A DNA stretch of 17,391 nt from Anaerolineaceae bacterium UBA2274 (GTDB taxonomy: Bacteria; Chloroflexota; Anaerolineae; Anaerolineales; Anaerolineaceae): the NCBI GenBank assembly GCA_002347705.1, contig DDWY01000077.1, forward strand, positions 1 to 17,391, written 5' to 3'. The notes beneath the pieces are model-generated. The model worked only from the letters and a program-made list of their open reading frames with translations, had not been told where the DNA came from and ran no database searches. A program made the translations under genes and the position numbers. Positions 7,708 to 13,818 of the stretch are shown piece after piece (within the stretch, counting starts at the first letter, position 1; the number at the start of each line of letters is the position of its first letter).

Positions 7708-7789
7708 TGGGGAAAGAGGGGCTCGAACCCTCACGCGTCGCCGCACATGATCCTAAGTCATGCCTGTCTGCCAATTCCAGCACTTCCCC
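7708..7789 (-). tRNA. tRNA-Leu, anticodon UAG
   Basis: A complete class II tRNA of 82 nt. The acceptor stem GGGGAAG pairs with TTTCCCC (one G-U pair), with discriminator A at 7708. The D-arm region is CTGGAATTGGCAGACAGG. The anticodon stem CATGA/TCATG encloses the loop CTTAGGA with anticodon TAG (complement of 7753-7755). The long variable arm around GCGGCGACGCG and the T-arm GAGGG-TTCGAGC-CCCTC complete the fold. CCA is not encoded. It reads CUA and, by wobble, other CUN codons. It precedes tig by 31 nt with no terminator between, so it is probably processed from a tRNA-mRNA precursor. Confidence 0.95.
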
Positions 7790-7800
7790 TCAAACTGATG

Positions 7801-7829
7801 ATTATATATTACTCGACGAAGAGCGTCAA
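7801..7829 (-). promoter_or_regulatory. Sigma-70-type promoter for tRNA-Leu and the tig-prfB cluster
   Basis: On the minus strand, TTGACG (7829-7824, one mismatch to TTGACA) is followed after exactly 17 nt by TATAAT (7806-7801). The tRNA 5' end lies 11 nt past the -10 box, so initiation would fall just before the mature tRNA. This is one of the two best promoters in the window and no other strong one is seen before prfB. Confidence 0.85.
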
Positions 7830-8028
7830 ACCAAAAGGGTGATCCTTTCCAGCGTTTAATGCATGGATTCCGGCTTAATCTCCCGGGCGAGATTGGAAGC
7901 ACCTGTTACCTTTTATTATCGTTTCGCCCGCCGTGCTTCCAATCCGCCATCAAACCTACATGTCTACTGTATAAACGGCGGATTGAGGGCACGATACGCA
8001 TGTCTGGCTCCGTGGTCACAGTGCCCTC

Positions 8029-8050
8029 AATACCCTACGGGCACTTTGTC
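8029..8050. repeat. Direct repeat copy 1 (AATACCCTNCGGGCACTTTGTC)
   Basis: A 22-nt stretch is repeated at 8316-8337 with one mismatch (A/C at the ninth position). Similarity continues weakly for another ten bases. Copy 2 ends six bases before the stop codon of the polymerase-like gene. Confidence 0.85.
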
Positions 8051-8091
8051 GCGCCCTACATTTTGAACAAAACAGAGTTCTAAACCGGTAG

Positions 8092-8148
8092 GGTGGATTG
8101 GCGTCAGATAACTTTTACCTACCCGAGTCTCGGTATAGCCAACCCACC
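8092..8148. repeat. Hairpin of the GTAGGGTGG...CCAACCCACC type
   Basis: GGTGGATTGGC (8092-8102) and GCCAACCCACC (8138-8148) are inverted with 10 of 11 positions matching. The sequence GTAGGGTGGATTGG resembles, from memory, a short palindromic intergenic element scattered in many bacterial genomes (GTAGGGTGGGTTAG ... AACCCACC). The 11-bp odd palindrome CCGAGTCTCGG (8123-8133) lies in its loop. Confidence 0.65.
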
Positions 8149-8230
8149 GCACACAATTTCAATCCGTCGAAATTGCCATAGGGCAAGATTGAGAACGTTC
8201 GGAGTAAAAATATCAAGGTCAGTTTATTCC

Positions 8231-8278
8231 GTCCTCAATCCGCCAGCAATGTTTTCTATGTTGGTGGATTGGAGGCAC
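8231..8278. terminator. Long hairpin downstream of the polymerase-like gene
   Basis: The arms 8231-8250 and 8259-8278 form a ~18-bp stem with one bulge and a short T-rich loop. It lies about 65 nt past the minus-strand polB-like stop, so it could stabilise or end that transcript, but it lacks a following U-tract on the minus strand. Its primary identity is a member of the repeat cluster. Confidence 0.35.
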
Positions 8279-8315
8279 GGTGAGTGGTGAAGTGATACAA
8301 GGCATAGATGCTTCT

Positions 8316-8337
8316 AATACCCTCCGGGCACTTTGTC
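8316..8337. repeat. Direct repeat copy 2
   Basis: Second copy of the 22-nt repeat at 8029-8050, with 21 of 22 bases identical. The two copies bracket the right-hand hairpins of the intergenic cluster. Confidence 0.85.
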
Positions 8338-8342
8338 TTGCT

Positions 8343-10565
8343 CTACCTCGCTCTTTTGGTCAACTCATATTCAAGTTTGAGTTGGATCGATCGATTCTCA
8401 CTCCACTCCCGAAATAACCCTTCGGAGATGCCAAATGGCGCCAACACAGCACTGCCGGCCTTGGCCAGCAATTCTATATACTTTGGTTTGTTAACTTCCA
8501 GCGGGTCAATCGGTTTGCCCAAATCCCAGGCAAACACATCCGGTTTACCCTTGCGATAAATAAAACGGATGCGCATACCGGGTTTGACGGGTATGCCGGC
8601 TGCTTCCATCTGCCTCGCAGCCCGTACTGAGGCTGTGCTGGCTTTGTAGGCCTCGAGCGCGTAGCTGACCTTGCCGTTGATGACCAACTGATCTACCGGC
8701 ACCTGGTTTTCTTCCAGCTTTTGCAGTGAGGTGTAGTAGAAAGAAAATGCCTCAAAAATGCAAGCAGAAAGCTCGGCTTTGGTGCGCGCCTGCCCGAGCA
8801 AAGCGATCATTTGTTTTTGCACGGCTGCAATCCAAATGGGTGTGTCGCGCCGGCGTGCCTCCAGCCCGCGCACTTTGATCTCACCGCTCTGGAAAACACC
8901 AAAATAGCGGTTGGCAATCGGGATGCGCGCGTCAGTTTTGGATGGCAAGAACGCCACCCAGCGGTAAACGCCATCCAGGTTGATCGTCAGCCCGGTGTGC
9001 AGATTGATTTTGCTGATCACATCGGTGAAGTGCTCTGGCTTGCTGCAGCCCCTCTTTTTGATCCAGAGCGCGTCGACGTACATATGGAGCACCTCAAAGC
9101 CCTCCGATTCTGCCACCTCTTTGGCGCGCAACAGCACCTCCCGACCGCCTTTGGTGACGGCTTCGTGCGCTTCTATGCGCCCATAACGCGCGTTTTTGTA
9201 ACCCAAAAAGCCAAAACAAACCACCAGCAACCACTTGAGCGCGTTGGCGCGTTCCTTCAGAGTAGCAACCATTGGGTGATCCGGTGGGTATTGGCGGATC
9301 TTCTTCTTAATTTCCACACGCTTTTGGTAGAGGGGTTTGAGTGTCAGCGGCACCACGCCCAGTTCTTCCCTGGCAGGCTCGAGCAACTCCGGCAGGGGCA
9401 CTTCCGGCGAAATGTTGCCTTTGATGATCACCGCCGGGTACATCGAAACAAAATCCACCTGCGCCACGTCCATATGCAGCCCCACTTTGGGCTGGTAGAC
9501 CATCCCGCCGCGGTCAGACTGGATCAACTGCATACCGCTCTTGAACTCTTCCACCTGGCGTTTCTGATAGGGCACCAACACATCTTTCTCAAGCGCGGTG
9601 ATAACCTGCATGGCTGAAATCCCCTGCCCGGGCGAGACGCGCGCCGCTTTCTCGATGGGCAGCGTGGTAACGCGCGCCATTTCCAGCGTGCCAGCCAGGC
9701 TGTAGTCGGACCACATCATCGAGGATTTACGGTCCACATGACAACGACCAAAGAGGTGGGCTTCTTCTGGGCGGTAAATGATGTGCCCATAGGAGAAGTA
9801 GGTTGTTTCCTTCTGCCAGCGGATTGGGCGCGTGGTATCGCGGTTGAGCTGCAAGGGGATTCCTTTTTCTTCCGACTGCGCGTTCAGGAAGGGGATCAAC
9901 CAGCTGTCTCCCCAATCGGTGACAAAAATGTCCGGATCATAAGTTGCCAGCGCTTTGTTGATCAGCCGCAGGTAATCGCCGGCAGGGTCCAGGGGGACAT
10001 GCTGCGCAAAGCGATCTGTGCGCATGAGCAATGAGCGTACACTGGCACGGTTTGGATCGCAATCCGGCTTCAATTCAAAAATGCGCAGGGGCGGCAGGTC
10101 AGGTATCAGATCCCAGCGGGTGTTGAGGGGATGGATGGATTGGATAAGCTGGTTTTCATCTGCCTCCAATTCGCACAGCGCCAGCGGGAAAACGCCGTAG
10201 CGAGCCATGTAGCGCGTGCCGATCGTGACATCCGCGTCATAGTAAGCCAGTCCGGGGAAATCTGCTTCGATATCACGAAAAAGTCTGACCTGGCTGGCAG
10301 GCGAGTCCATGTCAATCTGCATTACGTCTACCGGGTCTGCCACAAACACATCCTGTTTTTGCCTGCGGCTGAGCCCCAAAACGCCTGCTTTGCCGTTCAC
10401 CTGCTTCCAGAGCGCGCGCAGCTGCTCATTGGGACCAGCAGCATGGAAACTCACCGGAAAAGCCTGCCTGAAGCAGACGCGCCGATCATCTTCCCCTATG
10501 AACCACAGCGTCAATCCCTCTTCCTGGTTAAGGTAGAGGTCCAGCAGCCAGCCGCGGAAGGTCAT
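8343..10565 (-). CDS. Family-B DNA polymerase homologue with degenerate catalytic motifs (PolB2/Dpo2-like)
   Basis: A 740-residue protein with overall PolB architecture: N-terminal domain (1-~155), exonuclease-like domain (~156-340), then palm/fingers/thumb. Motif A is intact (DFVSMYP, 371-377, followed by NISPEV). Motif B keeps its Lys but reads LKWLLVVCFG (443-452) instead of KxxxNSxYG. Motif C reads YVDAL (496-500) instead of YxDTD: the first Asp stays and the second, the metal-binding catalytic one in RB69/phi29 enzymes, is Leu. Exonuclease motifs are also eroded: FELKPD (163-168) where DxE is expected, and TDWGDSWL (216-223) where NxxxFD is expected. This matches the pattern of the inactivated PolB2 group known from archaea, with few bacterial members. 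The C-terminal QLKLEY (728-733) could be a weak clamp-binding peptide. ATG 10565 overlaps the previous stop (TGATG) and GAGGAGG lies 7 nt upstream. The product probably acts in damage tolerance; catalytic activity is doubtful. Confidence 0.85.
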   Translation of the reverse strand: MTFRGWLLDLYLNQEEGLTLWFIGEDDRRVCFRQAFPVSFHAAGPNEQLRALWKQVNGKAGVLGLSRRQKQDVFVADPVDVMQIDMDSPASQVRLFRDIEADFPGLAYYDADVTIGTRYMARYGVFPLALCELEADENQLIQSIHPLNTRWDLIPDLPPLRIFELKPDCDPNRASVRSLLMRTDRFAQHVPLDPAGDYLRLINKALATYDPDIFVTDWGDSWLIPFLNAQSEEKGIPLQLNRDTTRPIRWQKETTYFSYGHIIYRPEEAHLFGRCHVDRKSSMMWSDYSLAGTLEMARVTTLPIEKAARVSPGQGISAMQVITALEKDVLVPYQKRQVEEFKSGMQLIQSDRGGMVYQPKVGLHMDVAQVDFVSMYPAVIIKGNISPEVPLPELLEPAREELGVVPLTLKPLYQKRVEIKKKIRQYPPDHPMVATLKERANALKWLLVVCFGFLGYKNARYGRIEAHEAVTKGGREVLLRAKEVAESEGFEVLHMYVDALWIKKRGCSKPEHFTDVISKINLHTGLTINLDGVYRWVAFLPSKTDARIPIANRYFGVFQSGEIKVRGLEARRRDTPIWIAAVQKQMIALLGQARTKAELSACIFEAFSFYYTSLQKLEENQVPVDQLVINGKVSYALEAYKASTASVRAARQMEAAGIPVKPGMRIRFIYRKGKPDVFAWDLGKPIDPLEVNKPKYIELLAKAGSAVLAPFGISEGLFREWSENRSIQLKLEYELTKRAR

Positions 10566-11002
10566 CAGGGTGCCTCCTCAAAGTCGGCATAATTCAAGGC
10601 GTTGGCAGGCTCGGGCGGCATTTCCGGGGGGATTTCCACCAGTTCTGCTGCTGTTTCCTTCTGAGGGGCATCAAATAAGGCTGAGACGGTAGCGTTCAGC
10701 AGTTGAATGAATTCGTCTTCCTTTTCCGCTTCGACGCGTTCGGCTTTGAAAGGATCCGCGTTGGGCAGCACTTTTTGCATGGATTTGAGTTGTTTGTAGA
10801 GTTCCAGCAGGATGGCGATCAGGTACATATCCAGCGGATAAAGATTGGAAGCATAGGAGGCTTCAGCCAGGTGCAGCCGCGACATGACCAGGAGTTCATC
10901 CAAAAGGATCTGGTCATCCTTGCGCAGGGCGCGTTTGAAGCGATTGAGCGCGGCTTCTTCTTCCTGCCAGGTTTGGGTGATTGAAGCGATGGTGCGTCCC
11001 AT
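10565..11002 (-). CDS. Small conserved-type helical protein of the PolB-like operon
   Basis: A 145-residue soluble protein without signal peptide or membrane segment. Residues 1-~80 look like consecutive amphipathic helices (TWQEEEAALNRFKRALRKDDQILLDELL, with MSRLHLAEASYASNL after it), then a segment LYPLDMYLIAILLELYKQLKSM. A charged linker (PFKAERVEAEKEDE) leads to an acidic, proline-rich tail (EIPPEMPPEPA). The N-terminal helical part, especially ALRKDDQ and the ASYA...L.LLE pattern, reminds me of uncharacterised archaeal and bacterial small proteins, but I cannot name the family. The start is ATG 11002, 7 nt after the upstream stop with weak AAGG before it; longer frames run into the upstream gene. 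Its stop overlaps the polymerase-like ATG by one base, so it is probably co-translated and a likely bridging or assembly partner. Function unknown. Confidence 0.8.
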   Translation of the reverse strand: MGRTIASITQTWQEEEAALNRFKRALRKDDQILLDELLVMSRLHLAEASYASNLYPLDMYLIAILLELYKQLKSMQKVLPNADPFKAERVEAEKEDEFIQLLNATVSALFDAPQKETAAELVEIPPEMPPEPANALNYADFEEAP

Positions 11003-11009
11003 AGGAACC

Positions 11010-11573
11010 TTATCCAAAAAGTGGCATTTGTGTCTGCTGTGCGGTTTGCAGCGCAAGTGGCTCTTCCCAACACACATCCACATTACTCTTGAGCAGCTCG
11101 AGCAAAACAGCACGCTGATGGGCAATCAGAGGGATGGGTCGCACGCTGATGACCACGGGTGCCAAAGCACTCAACTGCGTTAGCAAACTGAGGCTGTGAT
11201 TCAGCAGGCGTTGCGCGTCTTTAAGCTCGACGTCTTCATCGAGAAAGGTTGCCAACAAATCCAGCACCACCAAAGGCTCCTGCGGCGGGTTGGCGGTTAC
11301 GGCCTGCAGCATAGCCACCACCTGGTAACAGGTGAAGGCACGTGAAAGGCGGATGTTGCACATAACGCGCACGGGGTCGGAGGTGTAGGGGCGGATCATC
11401 TTGGCAACCGAATACATATTGGAACGATTACCGCAATCCAGCACGGTTACATGCTGCATCAGGCTCAGTTTAGCGATCAACCCCAGCATTTTATTGGAAA
11501 GCGTATGTGCGCCAATTGCCAGAAAACGCCTGGAGGGCAGGGGAGTGCTGAAGGGTATCAGTGAGTTTTCCAT
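11010..11573 (-). CDS. RecA/Rad51-superfamily protein without Walker A, C-terminal clamp-binding-like motif
   Basis: A 187-residue protein. Residues ~70-145 follow the RadA/Rad51 core: NIRLSRAFTCYQ (73-84) resembles the Rad51 ARAF...HQ segment, EPLVVLDLLATFLDED (99-114) is a Walker-B-like strand, and APVVISVRP follows as the next strand. At the N terminus the strand RRFLAIGAHTLSNKML (15-30) lies where GxxxxGKT is expected, with no P-loop, so ATP binding is unlikely or non-canonical. The last residues, QMPLFG, contain QMPLF (182-186), which fits the beta-sliding-clamp pentapeptide QxxLF found on polymerases and repair proteins. This resembles the logic of ImuA (a degenerate RecA-like mutasome subunit). 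It is the first gene of a LexA-type operon, with ATG 11573 at the predicted transcription start and no ribosome-binding site. Confidence 0.8.
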   Translation of the reverse strand: MENSLIPFSTPLPSRRFLAIGAHTLSNKMLGLIAKLSLMQHVTVLDCGNRSNMYSVAKMIRPYTSDPVRVMCNIRLSRAFTCYQVVAMLQAVTANPPQEPLVVLDLLATFLDEDVELKDAQRLLNHSLSLLTQLSALAPVVISVRPIPLIAHQRAVLLELLKSNVDVCWEEPLALQTAQQTQMPLFG

Positions 11574-11579
11574 GTTCTA

Positions 11580-11608
11580 ATTATATAGAACAATTGTTCT
11601 AATGTCAA
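11580..11608 (-). promoter_or_regulatory. Perfect sigma-70 promoter, leaderless, for the RecA-like/PolB-like operon
   Basis: On the minus strand, TTGACA (11608-11603), exactly 17 nt, then TATAAT (11585-11580): both hexamers match consensus perfectly. Six bases separate the -10 box from ATG 11573, so the start site should coincide with the start codon and the mRNA should be leaderless. The spacer is almost entirely a palindrome. Confidence 0.9.
11586..11601. promoter_or_regulatory. LexA-type SOS operator inside the promoter spacer
   Basis: TAGAACAATTGTTCTA is a perfect 16-bp palindrome with the core GAAC-AATT-GTTC (11588-11599). This matches the GAAC-N4-GTTC operator recognised by LexA of Bacillus, Actinobacteria and reportedly Chloroflexota relatives. 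A LexA dimer here would lie between -35 and -10 and block RNA polymerase. A further GTTC half-site (11574-11577) makes a second, wider inverted pair TGTTCTA (11573-11579)/TAGAACA (11586-11592). Confidence 0.8.
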
Positions 11609-11834
11609 GGATTGTGTGCGTTTAGCGAAATGAAAATTCATCGATCCAGTTGGCTAAGGGCAGGCGGCTTAGACTTGAATTCTTTTAAATAAAGCAGGGA
11701 AAAAATGGAGATTCTATGAGATAATTCAGGCAAACAATCCGGTCTGGGAGGCAGATTATAACTCACCTTGATTTAAATTGGGCTTGTTTTCTGCCAAATC
11801 TCACCCCCAGATCTGTAGAGAAAGGGAATCACTT

Positions 11835-13025
11835 ATGAACAAGAAGATCGTCATTGCCGGGTCATGTCGTACTGCAATAGGGAAGATGAGCGGTATGCTC
11901 TCAAGCATTCCCGTAGCAAAACTTGGTGAAGTCGTCATCCGGGAAGCAGTCCGCCGGGCAGGAATCCAGCCATCCGATGTGGACATGGTCTATATGGGCT
12001 GTATCCTGCAGACAGCACAAGGGCAAAACGTTGCCCGCCAGGCAGCTGTAAATGCTGGCATTCCAATCGAATCCCCGGCTGTGACCATCAATGTCGTCTG
12101 CGGTTCCGGCCTTGAGGCAGTCAACATGGCGGCCAGGATGGTTTTGCTTGGCGAAGCAGATGTGGTGGTGGCTGGCGGCATGGAGAACATGTCGGCGGCT
12201 GCCTATGCTCTTCCACTGGCACGAGCCGGTTACCGTCTTGGAGACGGAAAGCTGGTTGACACGATGGTGAATGATGGTTTGACAGATGCATTTAGCCAGT
12301 TGCATATGGGAATCACGGCTGAAAATATTGCCCAACAATGGAACCTGACTCGCGAGGAACTGGACGAATTCTCAGCGATCTCTCAGCAAAAAGCTGCCAA
12401 GGCTCAGGCTGAGGGTAAATTTGTTGATGAAATTGTACCGGTCCAGGTGCGTATCAAACGAGATGTGATCGATTTTGTTGAAGATGAAGGCGTTCGTCAG
12501 GAAACTACGGCAGAGGGGCTGGCAAAGCTAAAGCCCGCCTTCAAACCGGACGGAATGGTTACTGCCGGCAATTCCTCCACCATCAATGATGGTGCTGCTG
12601 CTGTGGTTGTTATGAGCCAAGAGAAAGCACTTGAACTCGGGGTTACTCCCGAGGCTATCTGGCTCGGAAGCGCTTTGGAAGGCGTTGAGCCTTCAATCAT
12701 GGGCATTGGTCCCGTGCCTGCAACCCAAAAATTGTTGGAAAAATTGGGGAAAACCATTGCAGATTTCGATGTTATCGAAGCTAATGAGGCTTTTGCTGCT
12801 CAATCACTTGCGGTAATCAGGGAGTTGGGCATCGATACTGGCAAATTGAATGTCAATGGCGGCGCGATCGCCCTGGGTCATCCCATTGGCGCGTCCGGAT
12901 GCAGAATCCTTGTGTCGCTGATCCATGAAATGAAACGCCAGGAAAACGCGAAACTCGGCCTGGCGACGCTTTGTATCGGTGGCGGTATGGGCTGCGCCAC
13001 AGCAATCGCAAAACCTGAGGCATGA
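11835..13025 (+). CDS. Acetyl-CoA C-acetyltransferase (thiolase)
   Basis: Condenses two acetyl-CoA to acetoacetyl-CoA or runs the reverse thiolysis; cytosolic, usually a homotetramer. It has 396 residues, standard for the family. Catalytic residues are intact: nucleophile C89 in INVVCGSGLEA, N317 in EANEAFAAQ, H349 in IALGHPIGASG and C380 in LCIGGGMG. ATG 11835 is chosen because AAAGGGA lies just upstream and MNKKIVIAGSCRTAIG is a typical start; the longer frame to 11778 adds 19 non-conserved residues. It overlaps the next gene by four bases (ATGA). With the next two genes it forms the acetyl-CoA to crotonyl-CoA route used for butyrate formation or beta-oxidation; the direction cannot be told, as no bcd/etf genes are in view. 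The 226-nt gap upstream, shared with the LexA-type promoter, shows no strong promoter. Confidence 0.95.
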   Translation: MNKKIVIAGSCRTAIGKMSGMLSSIPVAKLGEVVIREAVRRAGIQPSDVDMVYMGCILQTAQGQNVARQAAVNAGIPIESPAVTINVVCGSGLEAVNMAARMVLLGEADVVVAGGMENMSAAAYALPLARAGYRLGDGKLVDTMVNDGLTDAFSQLHMGITAENIAQQWNLTREELDEFSAISQQKAAKAQAEGKFVDEIVPVQVRIKRDVIDFVEDEGVRQETTAEGLAKLKPAFKPDGMVTAGNSSTINDGAAAVVVMSQEKALELGVTPEAIWLGSALEGVEPSIMGIGPVPATQKLLEKLGKTIADFDVIEANEAFAAQSLAVIRELGIDTGKLNVNGGAIALGHPIGASGCRILVSLIHEMKRQENAKLGLATLCIGGGMGCATAIAKPEA

Positions 13026-13807
13026 ATATGGCCCTTGTTCAGTACGAAATGATGGGACAGGTAGGGCTGATCACCATCACCCGACCGGAAGCTCTGAACG
13101 CGCTAAACAGAGCGGTTCTACAAGAACTGGATGAAGTTCTGGATGCTGTCGATCTGGAGACAACCCGCTGCCTGGTGATCACCGGCGCGGGGGAAAAGGC
13201 TTTCATTGCCGGCGCGGATGTGGCTGAGATGAGCAACATGGATGAGAGTGAAGCCAGGATTTTCAGTGAGACCGGAAACGCTCTTTTCAGAAGGATTGAA
13301 ACATTCCCCTTGCCGGTAATAGCTGCCATCAATGGCTATGCTCTGGGAGGCGGAAATGAGCTGGCACTCAGCTGCGATATCCGGCTCTGCAGCGAGAACG
13401 CTGTCTTTGGTCAGCCTGAAGCCGGACTGGGCATTACTCCAGGTTTCGGAGGCACTCAGAGGCTCGCGCGTGTGATTGGATCCATCTCAAAAGCGAAAGA
13501 ATTACTATTCACTAGCAGGAATATCAAAGCGGAGGAGGCTCTCCAAATCGGTTTGGTGAGTTGTATCTTTCCACAGCAAAACCTGCTGCCTGAAGCACTA
13601 AAAATGGCTGATCGTGTCGCCAGCAATGCACCGATCGCTATCCGGACTATCAAACGCGCCGTGAACGAAGGCCTGGACATGCCAATTCATGCCGCGATCC
13701 AGCACGAAGTTGACCTGTTCAGCATCTGTTTTTTGACTGAGGACCAAAAAGAAGGCATGCAGGCTTTCATGGAGAAACGCAAAGAGAAAGTCTTCAAAAA
13801 CAGATAA
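13022..13807 (+). CDS. Enoyl-CoA hydratase / crotonase
   Basis: Crotonase-fold enzyme that reversibly hydrates crotonyl-CoA to 3-hydroxybutyryl-CoA. It has 261 residues, the usual length. The oxyanion-hole segments are IAGADVAEM (62-70) and GYALGGGNE (105-113). Both catalytic glutamates are present: E113 in GGGNELALSCD and E133 in GQPEAGLGITPGFGGTQRL. The C-terminal helical part is normal (KEGMQAFMEKRKEKVFKNR). ATG 13022 overlaps the thiolase stop (ATGA), implying coupling; ATG 13028 is an alternative. The context, between thiolase and 3-hydroxybutyryl-CoA dehydrogenase, supports short-chain (C4) substrates. Confidence 0.94.
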   Translation: MNMALVQYEMMGQVGLITITRPEALNALNRAVLQELDEVLDAVDLETTRCLVITGAGEKAFIAGADVAEMSNMDESEARIFSETGNALFRRIETFPLPVIAAINGYALGGGNELALSCDIRLCSENAVFGQPEAGLGITPGFGGTQRLARVIGSISKAKELLFTSRNIKAEEALQIGLVSCIFPQQNLLPEALKMADRVASNAPIAIRTIKRAVNEGLDMPIHAAIQHEVDLFSICFLTEDQKEGMQAFMEKRKEKVFKNR

Positions 13808-13818
13808 TCTATTCAATT

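Larger units (their letters stand above)
7884..8340. repeat. Intergenic cluster of alternating inverted repeats, no gene
   Basis: The 553-nt gap between tRNA-Leu and the polymerase-like gene holds no credible gene. It is filled with copies of a ~16-nt motif in alternating orientation: GATTGGAAGCAC (7891-7902), GTGCTTCCAATCCGCC (7933-7948), GGCGGATTGAGGGCAC (7977-7992), GTGCCCTCAATA (8021-8032), GTCCTCAATCCGCC (8231-8244) and GGTGGATTGGAGGCAC (8263-8278). Neighbours pair: 12 bp perfect between copies 1 and 2, 13 of 16 between 2 and 3, 11 bp perfect between 3 and 4, and about 18 bp with a bulge for the last two. A further hairpin occupies 8092-8148, and a direct repeat links 8029-8050 to 8316-8337. 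This resembles a REP/BIME-type or MITE-remnant cluster; no transposase is present. Confidence 0.8.

Noticed and set aside
7884..8278. CRISPR array
   Set aside because: Repeats alternate in orientation, are imperfect, and are separated by irregular 28-200 nt stretches. No cas genes are present.
7859..8290. Several 65-75-codon open frames in the repeat cluster
   Set aside because: They lie on repeat sequence, overlap one another in different frames, lack good ribosome-binding sites and give no recognisable protein.
7884..8340. Integron attC sites or a rho-independent terminator series
   Set aside because: No RYYYAAC/GTTRRRY core sites, no integrase, and no U-tracts after the stems.
9066..9080. 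Loss of motif C Asp as a frameshift or sequencing error
   Set aside because: The frame stays open for 740 codons with correct downstream PolB segments (VRGLEARRRDTP), so a local indel is not the cause; a substitution in this strain cannot be excluded.
8811..9617. 268-codon plus-strand open frame opposite the polymerase-like gene
   Set aside because: The composition is that of a reverse-strand shadow (rich in His/Gln/Leu), while the minus strand shows PolB motifs across the whole region.
11830..13024. Divergent operon link between the LexA-type promoter and the thiolase genes
   Set aside because: The palindrome overlaps only the minus-strand promoter. The thiolase start lies over 230 nt away with its own SD and no operator-like sequence nearby.
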